Of a DNA stretch of 64,000 nucleotides, positions 21,742 to 30,404 are shown one piece after another. The stretch's first letter is position 1; every line of letters begins with the position of its first letter. The notes beneath the pieces are model-generated. The model was not told where the DNA came from. It searched no databases and worked only from the letters and a program-made list of their open reading frames with translations. This DNA is from Mesorhizobium sp. WSM4904 (GTDB lineage Bacteria > Pseudomonadota > Alphaproteobacteria > Rhizobiales > Rhizobiaceae), in contig NZ_CP121354.1 in assembly GCF_029674545.1 (NCBI RefSeq), positions 5,837,001 to 5,901,000 on the forward strand. Reading direction: 5' to 3'. Both the position numbers and the translations under genes were made by a program.

Positions 21742-22069
21742 CGCCCTCTCGTCTCCCACTTCCTGCGATCGGATCGCACCAATAACGAACGACGCCGGGA
21801 TTGGGAATCCCGGTCTGTCCCTAAGGTGGTTCAAACCATACTCTATTTCCCTCCGCAAGGAAGGAGCGGACGAAACCGTGCGGCATTTTTGCGCGCAACC
21901 CAAAGGGCATCCCCGGCCATCGCCGCGCCGCGCGCCGGACGGTCGCAATTCGGGCGAATTTGCTCTGGAAAAGCGTGTAATTGCCGGTATCTGGGCGGGC
22001 CGGCGACGGTCTCGTCCTTTACTTGGCCTTGGCGCAGCTTAAAGTGCCGTGATTCGCAATGGAGCCGTC
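21742..22069. other. Divergent intergenic region upstream of ctaC and the IalB-like gene
   Basis: This 328-base gap must hold the promoters of the cox cluster (leftward) and of the IalB-like gene (rightward). The only strong structure is a perfect hairpin at 21795-21813 (CCGGGATT, three-base loop, AATCCCGG), 53 bases upstream of ctaC. I could not assign convincing -35/-10 boxes. No coding sequence with family similarity is seen. Confidence 0.6.
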
Positions 22070-22612
22070 ATGACTTCCTGGCTTTCGAGACCCCTGGCGA
22101 AGGTCGTCTTCCTTGCCGTTCTGCTTGGCGCCAGCCTGACCAGCGCAGCGAGCGCGGCCCCACCTCAGACCGCCGCACCGCCCAGCGGCACGGTCAAGTC
22201 GACGCATGGCGCGTGGTCGATCATCTGCGACACGCCCGCCGGCGCGACCTCCGAGCAATGCGTGATGATGCAGAACGTCGTCGCCGAGGACCGCCCGGAG
22301 ATGGGGCTTTCCGTCGTGGTGCTGCGCACCGCCGACAACAAGGCCGAAATCCTGCGGGTACTGGCGCCGCTCGGCGTGCTCTTACCCAACGGGCTTGGCC
22401 TCAACGTCGATGGCAAGGACATCGGCCGCGCCTATTTCGTGCGCTGCTTCCAGGACGGCTGCTATGCGGAAGTGATCCTCGAGAAGCCGCTGCTCGACAC
22501 GCTGAAGAACGGCACCTCGGCCACCTTCATCGTCTTCCAGACGCCGGAGGAAGGCATCGGCATTCCCGTCGACCTCAAGGGATTCGCGGAAGGTTTCGCC
22601 GCGCTCCCCTGA
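22070..22612 (+). CDS. Invasion-associated locus B (IalB) family periplasmic protein
   Basis: The 180-residue protein begins with a signal peptide (cleavage near ASAAPPQ) and then the IalB segment HGAWSIICDTP, the paired cysteines CDTP...EQCVMMQ and VRCFQDGCYAEV. IalB proteins are periplasmic or outer-membrane-associated and common in Rhizobiales. The name comes from Bartonella, and the molecular function is unclear. The ATG at 22070 is chosen because GGAG lies six bases upstream. A start at 22049 would add seven residues. Confidence 0.88.
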   Translation: MTSWLSRPLAKVVFLAVLLGASLTSAASAAPPQTAAPPSGTVKSTHGAWSIICDTPAGATSEQCVMMQNVVAEDRPEMGLSVVVLRTADNKAEILRVLAPLGVLLPNGLGLNVDGKDIGRAYFVRCFQDGCYAEVILEKPLLDTLKNGTSATFIVFQTPEEGIGIPVDLKGFAEGFAALP

Positions 22613-22739
22613 CCCGATGGGGCAGCAGGGCCGTCTCTTGTCCGCGGCGATGACAATCCCGTGTGAACACCGCCGATTGTCTTGACCTCACTTCGCCCCT
22701 ACATCGGGGAAAGACAAAACCGCCAGCGGACGCCCTGCC

Positions 22740-24152
22740 ATGAACAGCCTGATCGGCCAATTCGACATTTCCGACGATCGTGTCAAAGAGATCGTCGCCG
22801 ACACCATCAAGGGCGCCGACGACGGCGAGCTGTTCCTCGAATACAGCGAAAACGAAGCGCTGATGTTCGACAATGGCCGGCTGAAGACGGCCAATTTCAA
22901 CACCGATCAGGGTTTCGGCTTGCGCGCCGTCGCCGGCGAGGCCAGTGGCTATGCGCATTCGAACGACCTTTCGGAAGCCTCGCTGCGGCGCGCCGCCGAC
23001 GCCGTCTCGGCGGTCAAGGGCGGCTATTCGGGCCAGCTTGCCGCAGCGCCCGCCCGCACCAATCGTCACCTCTATGGCGACGAGAACCCGATCCCCTCGC
23101 CCAGCTTCGAGGCGAAGGCGAAGCTGCTGCAGGAGATCGACGCCTGGCTGCGCGCCGCCGACCCGCGCGTGCGCCAGGTGACGGCCTCGCTCGCCGCCTC
23201 CTGGCAGCATGTCGAAATCGTGCGCGCCGACGGCCAGGTGGTGCGCGACATCCGCCCACTGGTCAGGGTCAACGTCTCCGTGGTGGTCGGCGATGGCGAC
23301 CGTCAGGAGAGCGGCTCCTATGGCATGGGCGGCCGCAAGAGCTTTGGCGAATTCCTCACCGAGGAGAGCTGGAAGCATGCCGCGCGCGAGGCGCTGCGAC
23401 AGGCGCTGGTCAATCTCGAGGCCGTCCCGGCGCCGGCGGGCACCTTCGACATCGTGCTGTCCAGCGGATGGCCGGGCGTGATGCTGCACGAAGCGGTCGG
23501 CCATGGCCTGGAAGGTGACTTCAACCGCAAGAAGACATCGGCCTTCGCCGGCCTGATGGGCCAGCAGGTCGCGGCAAAGGGCGTCACCGTGGTCGATGAC
23601 GGCACGGTTGCCGAGCGTCGCGGCTCGCTCACCGTCGACGACGAAGGCACGCCTTCGGCGCGCAACGTCTTGATCGAGGACGGCAAGCTGGTCGGCTACA
23701 TGCAGGACCGCCAGAACGCGCGCCTGATGGGGATGAAGGCGACCGGCAACGGCCGGCGCGAGGGCTACGCGCACCAACCGATGCCGCGCATGACCAACAC
23801 CTACATGACCTCGGGCGACATGAGCCCGGAGGAGATCATCGCCTCGGTCAAGAAGGGCATCTATGCCGTCTCCTTCGGCGGCGGCCAGGTCGACATCACC
23901 TCGGGAAAATTCGTGTTCGGCTGCACCGAGGCCTACATGATCGAGGACGGCAAGGTGACGCAGCCGATCAAGGGCGCGATGCTGATCGGCAACGGGCCTG
24001 ATGCCATGCACCGCGTAACCATGGTCGGCAACGACATGAAGCTCGACAACGGCATCGGCATGTGCGGCAAGGCCGGACAAGGCGTGCCCGTCGGCGTCGG
24101 CCAGCCGCATCTGAGGATGAACCAGATGACGGTCGGCGGCACCAGGGTTTGA
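22740..24152 (+). CDS. tldD: Metalloprotease TldD
   Basis: TldD (470 residues here) with its partner TldE forms a zinc protease that cleaves unfolded peptides and matures some peptide antibiotics. The zinc motif HEAVGH is at residues 250-255, followed by GLEGDFNRKKTSAFAG, and the third ligand cysteine lies in KFVFGCTEAYMIEDG. The partner tldE (pmbA) is not in the window, which is usual in alphaproteobacteria. Confidence 0.96.
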   Translation: MNSLIGQFDISDDRVKEIVADTIKGADDGELFLEYSENEALMFDNGRLKTANFNTDQGFGLRAVAGEASGYAHSNDLSEASLRRAADAVSAVKGGYSGQLAAAPARTNRHLYGDENPIPSPSFEAKAKLLQEIDAWLRAADPRVRQVTASLAASWQHVEIVRADGQVVRDIRPLVRVNVSVVVGDGDRQESGSYGMGGRKSFGEFLTEESWKHAAREALRQALVNLEAVPAPAGTFDIVLSSGWPGVMLHEAVGHGLEGDFNRKKTSAFAGLMGQQVAAKGVTVVDDGTVAERRGSLTVDDEGTPSARNVLIEDGKLVGYMQDRQNARLMGMKATGNGRREGYAHQPMPRMTNTYMTSGDMSPEEIIASVKKGIYAVSFGGGQVDITSGKFVFGCTEAYMIEDGKVTQPIKGAMLIGNGPDAMHRVTMVGNDMKLDNGIGMCGKAGQGVPVGVGQPHLRMNQMTVGGTRV

Positions 24153-24185
24153 GGCACCGGAACTTTCCGGTAATATCAAGTCCCA

Positions 24186-24461
24186 ATGACCAGTTCTGAA
24201 AAACTCACGACGACCGTCTCGAAAAAGGGACAGGTGACCTTGCCCAGCGCGATCCGAAAACGGCGGGACTGGGATGCCGGCACCCGCTTGCAGGTCGAAG
24301 ATGTACCAGAAGGCGTCCTGCTGAAGCGGGCGCTGGCTTTTGCCCCGACGCAGCCGAAGGAGGTGTTTGGCATCCTGGCGCATAGCGGCATGCCAAGAAC
24401 GCTGCAGGACATGGACGCCGGGGTCCTTGCCGAAACGCAGCGCCGCCATGCTCGCGATTGA
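24186..24461 (+). CDS. AbrB/MazE-fold antitoxin, VapB-like
   Basis: The 91-residue protein opens with a swapped-hairpin DNA-binding domain (TTVSKKGQVTLPSAIRKRR) typical of VapB and MazE antitoxins. The acidic C-terminal half is the usual toxin-binding region. Its last codons overlap the ATG of a vapC-like start at 24448, the normal arrangement of VapBC modules, but that toxin frame is broken. The antitoxin is therefore probably an orphan. It may still bind DNA or a toxin encoded elsewhere. Confidence 0.85.
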   Translation: MTSSEKLTTTVSKKGQVTLPSAIRKRRDWDAGTRLQVEDVPEGVLLKRALAFAPTQPKEVFGILAHSGMPRTLQDMDAGVLAETQRRHARD

Positions 24462-24561
24462 TGCCAATCTGCAGAAGCGTAGCGACCCCGCCGGACGCGA
24501 ACACGATCGTGTTAGCAAATTATTAATTGTTCAATTGCCTTGGCCGGCGTTTCCGCATTAA
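24448..24561 (+). pseudogene. Truncated vapC (PIN-domain toxin) remnant
   Basis: The frame starts MLAIDAN, the usual first residues of VapC PIN ribonucleases including the first catalytic Asp (residue 5). After that it loses PIN similarity and ends at 37 residues; intact VapC proteins have about 130. The start overlaps the antitoxin gene by 14 bases, as in intact modules. The following AT-rich bases (24508-24535) and the cysteine peptidase gene occupy the space where the rest should be. Confidence 0.65.
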
Positions 24562-25264
24562 CTCGTCGCCAGTCTTCTCGTTGCGGTGGTGTCTGGCATT
24601 GTTGCGTTCCCCTGGCGTCCTGACCTCTTCGTTCCTCGTTGGCCTTGTTTCGTTGATCGGCGCGACATCGCTGTGCGTCGATACGGCGACGGCGCAGTCG
24701 ACATTGTTCAAGCGGCCATCGACGCAACCTTCTGCCGATGTTTTACACTCCGCCTCGGTTGGAGGACGCACCAGCGTTCCCTACGGCTGGCTGGATTTCT
24801 GCCACCGCCGGCCGAAAGAGTGCAAAGTGCCTGCCCTGCCGGCCACGAACGTCAAGCTGACCACGCAGAACCTGCACACCCTCAAGCGGATAAACCAGAA
24901 GGCGAACCGCGCCATCAAGCCCGTCAGCAACTACGATCACTGGGGCACGATGATGGACCACTGGGACTATCCGGTGGACGGCAAGGGCGACTGCAAGATC
25001 TACGCGCTCTACAAGCGCAAGCTTCTCATGGAAGCGGGATTCCCCCGCCAGGCGCTGCTGATGACGGTGGTGCGCGACCTGAACAATGAAGGTCACACCA
25101 TTCTGACCGTGAAGACCGACAAGGGCGATTTCGTCCTCGACAATCTGGTCGACGAAGTCCGGCCCTGGAACGCGACCGGCTATTATTTCCTGAAACGGCA
25201 GTCGCAGCAGAATCCCAACATCTGGGTGTCGATCAACCAGCGCGGCGGCACGCCGAGAACCTGA
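24527..25264 (+). CDS. Transglutaminase-like cysteine peptidase (BTLCP, peptidase C93)
   Basis: The product carries a hydrophobic signal segment (VLTSSFLVGLVSLIGATSLCV) then a bacterial transglutaminase-like domain. Numbered from the TTG at 24527, the putative triad is Cys156 (KGDCKIYALYKR), His190 (EGHTILTV) and Asp205 (FVLDNLVDEV). Family members in some bacteria are periplasmic proteases (LapG) acting on surface adhesins, so an adhesin-processing role is possible but unproven. No ATG exists in frame before the domain, so the start must be TTG (24527 or an internal TTG near 24583). The 5' end overlaps the vapC remnant. Confidence 0.85.
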   Translation: MFNCLGRRFRINSSPVFSLRWCLALLRSPGVLTSSFLVGLVSLIGATSLCVDTATAQSTLFKRPSTQPSADVLHSASVGGRTSVPYGWLDFCHRRPKECKVPALPATNVKLTTQNLHTLKRINQKANRAIKPVSNYDHWGTMMDHWDYPVDGKGDCKIYALYKRKLLMEAGFPRQALLMTVVRDLNNEGHTILTVKTDKGDFVLDNLVDEVRPWNATGYYFLKRQSQQNPNIWVSINQRGGTPRT

Positions 25265-25399
25265 CGAATGCCGCCGAACTGGTAGACTGAGCGGCCCGCA
25301 TCGTCGGAGCGGACCGGCCTTTACGGGCCTGTGCATAGGTACCACCGCCTTGCAAGCTCACGGGCCGGAAAGTCCGGCCCATGAGTAGCTTTCGACCGC

Positions 25400-28108
25400 C
25401 TACTGCTGGCAAGCCGGTTCGCCCTCCTGTCCGCAAGACGGCCTCTTCTTGAACTGCTGCTTGAACTGCTGCTGCGGCTGCTCCTGCGGGACACGCCGCT
25501 CTTGCATCTGCGGTCTCGGCTCGGCGCGGAATTCCGGCTTCGGCTCCGATCTCTGCGGCCGGAGCACCTGCTCGGCCGGCCTTTCCTGCCTGAACTGGCG
25601 CTGCGCATTCTCGTTCGGCCTATTGACCCTGAAATTGCGCTGAACGTCGACTTCCGGGCCGCCGGCCCCTTCTTCGTTCTGCAGCCTGCGGAACTTCCTG
25701 CCCCCGCCGCCGGCTGCGCCCTGAGTCTGATCGGAGAACACGGACGGATTGTTCCTCCTGAACCGCTTCTGCATGCTCGGCTCGTTGTCGGTCGGCTCAC
25801 CGTTGACGGTCGGCAGTCTGCGGAACTTCCTGCCCCTGTCGTTCCCGCTGGGCGCGCCCTGATTTTCGCCGGAGAACTCGTCCGGATTGTTGTTCCTCAG
25901 CCGCTCCCGCACGCTCGGCCGATTTTCGGCCGGCTGACCGTTGACTGTCGGCAGCTTGCGGAACTTCCTGCCCTTCTCGTTTCCGCTGACCGGGCCCTGA
26001 TTATCCGGTTCGACCACGGACTGGCCGGCGGACAAATCCCTGCGCCTCAGCTTTTTCGGTTTGCCGGTGCTTTGATCGGAGAAAGCGTTGGGATTGTTCT
26101 TCCTGAACCTCTCCTGGGCGCTCAGCTCGTTGTCGGCCGGCGCACCGTTGACGGTCGGCAGCTTGCGGAACTTCCTGCCCTTCCGCTGATCCGTGCCCTG
26201 CTCTCCGGTCACGGCGGCGCCGGCATTTCCCGTCGCTTCCTGGTTGCCGCCCGCGATGCCTTGCTTTCCGAGCTGCTTCCTGGACCTGTTGCCCGGCAAA
26301 TTCTGTTCGTTGGGCGCCGGCTTGCCGTTGACGAGCGGCAGCTTTTTGCCGTCGGCTCCGGGCAAGGCGTGGTCGCGCGACAGCTTGCCGGTCGCGGACT
26401 GGGTCTCCGGCTGCGCGGTCGCGGCGCCTGGCTGCTGACCCTGGATAACACGCTGGCCGGGCTTCGGTGGCAAGCCCACCTGTTGCCTGGACTGGGCCTG
26501 ACCGGATATGGCCGCCCGCTTCTTCAGCAGCGGCGGCAGCGCAACCTTGGCCGCCAGCGCATCCGCGCGGGCGCCAACGGCGCCTCCGACCGTCTTTTGG
26601 CTCGTGGTGACGCCACCCTGAGTATTGCCGCTCGGCTGCGCGGCCTGATTGATGGTCTCGTTTCTGATCGTCGTGTTGATGTTGTTGATGACGGTCGTGT
26701 TGTGGATGTTGTTGAAGATGATGTCGTTCGGCGGCGGCACGATGTGGCGCGGCGGGTTGACGAACACGGGTATCGGCACGAACACCGGCGTCGGCAGGAT
26801 GTAGACGTCAACCGGCGGTGGCGGCGGCTCAAGCACGACGAAATCCGGCGGCGGCGGCGGCAGGAAGACCACCGTGATCGGCGGCGGCGGCTCGAAATCG
26901 AAATCGGGATCGTCGAAATAGAGCACCGGCCGGTCGATATAGATGATTTCCTCTTCCGGCGGCGGCGGCACGTCATAGACGATGACGGTGAAGCTCGCCG
27001 GCGGCTCCAGATCGGCATCGAAATGCTCCAGGCGGCGGCGCGCGTCCCAGGCATGCGGGCCGTGCGGATAGCGCTCCAGATAGGACCAGTAGGCTTCAGG
27101 CGTGTCCGTCATCCAGGTCTCACGCCAGGTGATCGCCTCGCGCCGGGCCGCGAGGATGGCGCGCACACGCTTGGCCATCGGATCGTGCGGATAGACGTCG
27201 AGGAAATCCTCGTAGCCGCGCATCGTGTCGCGCTCGAGGGCGGCAACATAGGCGTCATGCGCGCTGAAGTCGCGAATCGGCCTGGTGCGCATCGCGCGGG
27301 TCTCCGCGGCCGAAACCTTGGGCGGGGGAGCTTCCGCGCTGCGTTCGAAGAAAACGAAAGGCGCGGTGATCTTCGAAGCGCTCCATGGCAGTTCCCCGCC
27401 CTGCGTGACTTCGCTGACACGCAGCCGCGTGCGGTCGAACACGTCCTGCAGCGACAGGCCGCCTTCGCGCATCATCTCGGCCAGCGCCTGGGCGTAGGCT
27501 CCGTAGGGGCCTTTGCCCTCCGGCGCGACCGTTCCGGGAGCGGCGTTGAAGGCAATCAGCATGTTCGGATCGGGATCGACCAATGCAAGGCCACCGGCCA
27601 GCGGCTCTTTCGACTGCGGAAACGGATTTGGCCGCGCCGCGTCGAGCACAACGATATTGACCTTGGTCGGCAGCCCGGACAGCGACCTGGTGACGTCTGA
27701 GATCCGCATCGCCTGAAGCGGGACATCGGCCGGATTGGCGATCTGGGCATCGACCGGAAGGAAGTAGTTCTCGCCCTCGAACTGCACGCCATGCCCAGCG
27801 AGATAGATGAAAACGACGGCGTCGGGACCGGCGGCCGATACCTTGCCAATGAAATCGCGGAACGCGCCGCGCAGCGAGTCCTGGTCCACGTCGCGCGCGC
27901 CGACCACATCGAACCCGGCGGCCTGCAATGTCTGTGCGATTAGGCCGGCGTCATTGGCGGCCGTTGCGAGTTCGCCGGTCTTGTAGGAGCCATTGCCGAT
28001 GACGAAGGCCAGACGCTTTTCGCCTTGCGCCAATGCCCCGGTTGCGGCGCTGACCGCGAAAAAGATGAGAATGACGACGAGGCCGAGGAATTTCTGAAGC
28101 GCCTGCAT
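25400..28108 (-). CDS. Caspase-fold (peptidase C14) protein lacking the catalytic cysteine, with repeat tail
   Basis: This 902-residue exported protein has a signal peptide (cleavage near ALAQG) and a caspase p20-like domain over residues 31-250. The catalytic His is present (YLAGHGVQF, H106), but the cysteine of the usual DACR motif is alanine (DAAR, A158; codon 27635-27637 reads GCG). Peptidase activity is thus unlikely. A helical linker follows (300-370), then a Pro-rich stretch (about 375-460, runs of PPPPP), an Asn/Ile-rich segment (460-490) and a basic Gln/Pro/Arg tail. The tail has three good copies and one partial copy of a unit headed GRKFR-K/R-LPTVNG near residues 643, 710, 757 and 801. 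Family role unknown; an envelope scaffold is one guess. Confidence 0.88.
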   Translation of the reverse strand: MQALQKFLGLVVILIFFAVSAATGALAQGEKRLAFVIGNGSYKTGELATAANDAGLIAQTLQAAGFDVVGARDVDQDSLRGAFRDFIGKVSAAGPDAVVFIYLAGHGVQFEGENYFLPVDAQIANPADVPLQAMRISDVTRSLSGLPTKVNIVVLDAARPNPFPQSKEPLAGGLALVDPDPNMLIAFNAAPGTVAPEGKGPYGAYAQALAEMMREGGLSLQDVFDRTRLRVSEVTQGGELPWSASKITAPFVFFERSAEAPPPKVSAAETRAMRTRPIRDFSAHDAYVAALERDTMRGYEDFLDVYPHDPMAKRVRAILAARREAITWRETWMTDTPEAYWSYLERYPHGPHAWDARRRLEHFDADLEPPASFTVIVYDVPPPPEEEIIYIDRPVLYFDDPDFDFEPPPPITVVFLPPPPPDFVVLEPPPPPVDVYILPTPVFVPIPVFVNPPRHIVPPPNDIIFNNIHNTTVINNINTTIRNETINQAAQPSGNTQGGVTTSQKTVGGAVGARADALAAKVALPPLLKKRAAISGQAQSRQQVGLPPKPGQRVIQGQQPGAATAQPETQSATGKLSRDHALPGADGKKLPLVNGKPAPNEQNLPGNRSRKQLGKQGIAGGNQEATGNAGAAVTGEQGTDQRKGRKFRKLPTVNGAPADNELSAQERFRKNNPNAFSDQSTGKPKKLRRRDLSAGQSVVEPDNQGPVSGNEKGRKFRKLPTVNGQPAENRPSVRERLRNNNPDEFSGENQGAPSGNDRGRKFRRLPTVNGEPTDNEPSMQKRFRRNNPSVFSDQTQGAAGGGGRKFRRLQNEEGAGGPEVDVQRNFRVNRPNENAQRQFRQERPAEQVLRPQRSEPKPEFRAEPRPQMQERRVPQEQPQQQFKQQFKKRPSCGQEGEPACQQ

Positions 28109-28278
28109 GGCAATCCGCTATCCTTATCCGCCATCCCTCCATAACATTAACGCCGGAGAGGCAGGAATGTTTCCCTAACAGCGCAAAATTAAGAGCCCGC
28201 ATAAAGGCGGCTTTAGGGCGCAATTTCGTCGGAAGAACAGAGGCTTCACAAAATTTCCTGCGAACCAGCGGTTGCGGA

Positions 28279-29520
28279 TTACCGCCGCCGCTTCGGCTTC
28301 TCCAGCAGCGCGACCGCCTCGACATGCGGCGACCACAGGAACTGGTCGATCGGCGTCACGCTCTTCAGCTGATAGCCGCCGTCGAGGAGGATGCGCAGGT
28401 CCCGTGCCAGCGTCACCGGATTGCAGGACACGGCCGCGACAAGCGGCACGTCCGAGCGGGCGATCTGCTTCGACTGGTCCTCGGCGCCGGCGCGCGGCGG
28501 ATCGAAGACGAGGCCGTCAAAGCCGTTCAGTTCCTTAAAAGTCAGAGGCCGGCGGAAGAGGTCGCGACGCTCGCTTATCACCCGCTTCAGGCCGCCGGCG
28601 AAACGAAAGGCGCGGTCGAGCGCCGCAAGGGCCGGCGCATCTCCCTCGACGGCATGAACCTCCGACTTCGCCGCAAGCCTGAGCGCGAAGCTGCCGCAGC
28701 CTGCAAAAAGGTCAGCGACTTTCTTGGCGCGCGACAGATGCCGCCCGACGAGACCAGCCATCGTCTGCTCGGCGGCCTCCGTCGCCTGCAGGAAGGCACC
28801 GGGCGGCACTGCGACGGCGACCGACCCGAACTGCACCACCGGCTTTTTCGGCTCGACGATCACCTCGCCGTCGATGGAAAGCCTCGCCAGGCCCTCGGCC
28901 ATCACGAAATTCGAGGCGATGCGGCGCTGGTTTTCGCCGAGCTTGCCCGCATCCTGGACGGCAACATCGAGGCCGGACGCCGTGACCGTGACCGTCATGT
29001 GGAAGGGTTTCGGCGTGGCGCAAACCAGATTGGCCAGCCTCCGCAAGCGGTCGAGCGACCCTACGATCGCCGGCAGCGAGATCGGGCATTCCTCGATCGG
29101 GATGATCTCGGAGGAGAGTGCGCGCACGAAGCCGAGCAGCATGCCGGCCTCGGTGCGCCTTGCGCTGAAGACGACGCGGCGGCGCGTCTGCGGCGCGCAA
29201 GGCACCAGCGCATCGATCTCGCCGGCGATGCCCTTGGCCTTCAGCGCCTGCACGACCCGCTCGCGCTTCCACTGTCGATAGGCCTCGGCCTCGAAATGCT
29301 GCAGCGCACAGCCGCCGCATTCGGTGAAATGGCGGCAGGGCGGATCGACCCGGAGCGGCGAGGCTTGCAGCACCGACATCAGCGTCGCGCGATCCTTCTG
29401 GCGCGCGGCGGTGACCGTCTCGCCCGGCAGCGTGAACGGGATGAAAACCTCGCCGCTATCGGCGCTGGCGACGCCGTCGCCTTGCGAACCGAGCCTGGAG
29501 ATGGTGAAGCGCGCGCTCAT
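28279..29520 (-). CDS. 23S rRNA (uracil-5-)-methyltransferase, RlmD/TrmA family
   Basis: Starting at the ATG at 29520, the 413-residue protein has an N-terminal TRAM domain (GSQGDGVAS...VFIPFTLPGETV), an iron-sulfur cluster motif CRHFTECGGC, the SAM-binding LFAGCGSFALRLA and the catalytic cysteine in AVSCNPVTLARDL. This is the RNA m5U methyltransferase family. The rRNA target is inferred from the FeS-containing RlmD-like layout. The longer frame to 29817 is a shadow of the TlyA gene. The start overlaps tlyA by four bases. Confidence 0.92.
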   Translation of the reverse strand: MSARFTISRLGSQGDGVASADSGEVFIPFTLPGETVTAARQKDRATLMSVLQASPLRVDPPCRHFTECGGCALQHFEAEAYRQWKRERVVQALKAKGIAGEIDALVPCAPQTRRRVVFSARRTEAGMLLGFVRALSSEIIPIEECPISLPAIVGSLDRLRRLANLVCATPKPFHMTVTVTASGLDVAVQDAGKLGENQRRIASNFVMAEGLARLSIDGEVIVEPKKPVVQFGSVAVAVPPGAFLQATEAAEQTMAGLVGRHLSRAKKVADLFAGCGSFALRLAAKSEVHAVEGDAPALAALDRAFRFAGGLKRVISERRDLFRRPLTFKELNGFDGLVFDPPRAGAEDQSKQIARSDVPLVAAVSCNPVTLARDLRILLDGGYQLKSVTPIDQFLWSPHVEAVALLEKPKRRR

Positions 29521-30290
29521 TGCGATGCACCGTCCTTGACGGCGGCGAGCAGGAACTCGCGATTGCCGTCGCCGCCTTCGATCGGCGACGGGTGTAGCCC
29601 AAGCACGCGCCAGCCCGGCACGGCGGCAAGCCAGTCGCGCAATTCTGTGGCGACGCGCTCGGCATCGCCTGGATCCTTGAGCAGTCCGCCCTTGCCGATC
29701 GCTTCGCGGCCGGCTTCGAATTGCGGCTTGACGAGAAGCAGCGCCCTGGCGCCCTCGCCGGCCAGCGCAAGCGCCGGCGGCAGCGCCATTTTCAGCGAAA
29801 TGAAGCTGACGTCGCAAACGAGGAAATCCGGAACGCGGCCGCCGAGATCGGCGGCCGTCAGGTCACGTGCGTTGACACCCTCGATCACCGTCACGCGCGG
29901 GTCGCCGGCAATATCCGGATGGATCTGGCCGTGGCCAACATCGATCGCCGTGACATGGGCGGCGCCACGTTCGAGCAGCACCTGGGTGAAACCGCCGGTC
30001 GAGGCGCCGATGTCGAGCGCCTCGCTTCGCGAAGGATCGAGGCCGAAACGGTCGAGGCCGGAAATAAGCTTCAGCGCCGCGCGCGACACATAGGCTTGCG
30101 CGGGATCGTCGATGGCGATCAGGCAGTCCGACGCAACGGATTGACCAGGCTTGCGGGCAACGCTGCCCTCAACGGTCACCGTGCCGCGCTCGATCGCATC
30201 GCGAGCGCGCGAACGGCTGGCGAACAGGCCGCGCGCAACGAGCAGGTCGTCGAGCCTTGGGCGCGTTCTGGCTGGCACAGGAGAACTCAT
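29517..30290 (-). CDS. tlyA: TlyA family rRNA methyltransferase (S4 plus FtsJ-like)
   Basis: The 257-residue protein has an S4 RNA-binding domain at the N-terminus (RLDDLLVARGLFASRSRARDAI) and a Rossmann methyltransferase domain with SAM motif LDIGASTGGFTQVLLERGA. The KDKE-type catalytic residues fit K in YVSRAALKL, D in CDVSF and K in LVKPQFE. Characterised TlyA enzymes 2'-O-methylate rRNA. The older name hemolysin is misleading. It overlaps the downstream RlmD-like gene by four bases. In many rhizobia it follows dxs, but here two small genes intervene. Confidence 0.93.
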   Translation of the reverse strand: MSSPVPARTRPRLDDLLVARGLFASRSRARDAIERGTVTVEGSVARKPGQSVASDCLIAIDDPAQAYVSRAALKLISGLDRFGLDPSRSEALDIGASTGGFTQVLLERGAAHVTAIDVGHGQIHPDIAGDPRVTVIEGVNARDLTAADLGGRVPDFLVCDVSFISLKMALPPALALAGEGARALLLVKPQFEAGREAIGKGGLLKDPGDAERVATELRDWLAAVPGWRVLGLHPSPIEGGDGNREFLLAAVKDGASQ

Positions 30291-30404
30291 CGGCCTTCAT
30301 TGGCGAAAGCCGAACGCGAAGGCAATGGCAGCGTGTTGAATATAACGTGGAGCGCGGCAGAATGCAGATACCGAAAGTTCGCTCACCCAGCCGAGGAGGA
30401 GGCT

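Noticed and set aside
22575..24518. 647-codon open frame on the minus strand
   Set aside because: Antisense to tldD and vapB; no recognisable domain.
25684..26181. CRISPR-like spacing of repeats
   Set aside because: The repeats are in-frame coding units of the pseudo-caspase tail with variable spacing and diverged copies, not a CRISPR array.
25502..27700. 732-codon open frame on the plus strand
   Set aside because: It lies fully antisense to the caspase-fold gene, shows no signal, motif or family similarity, and results from high GC at third positions.
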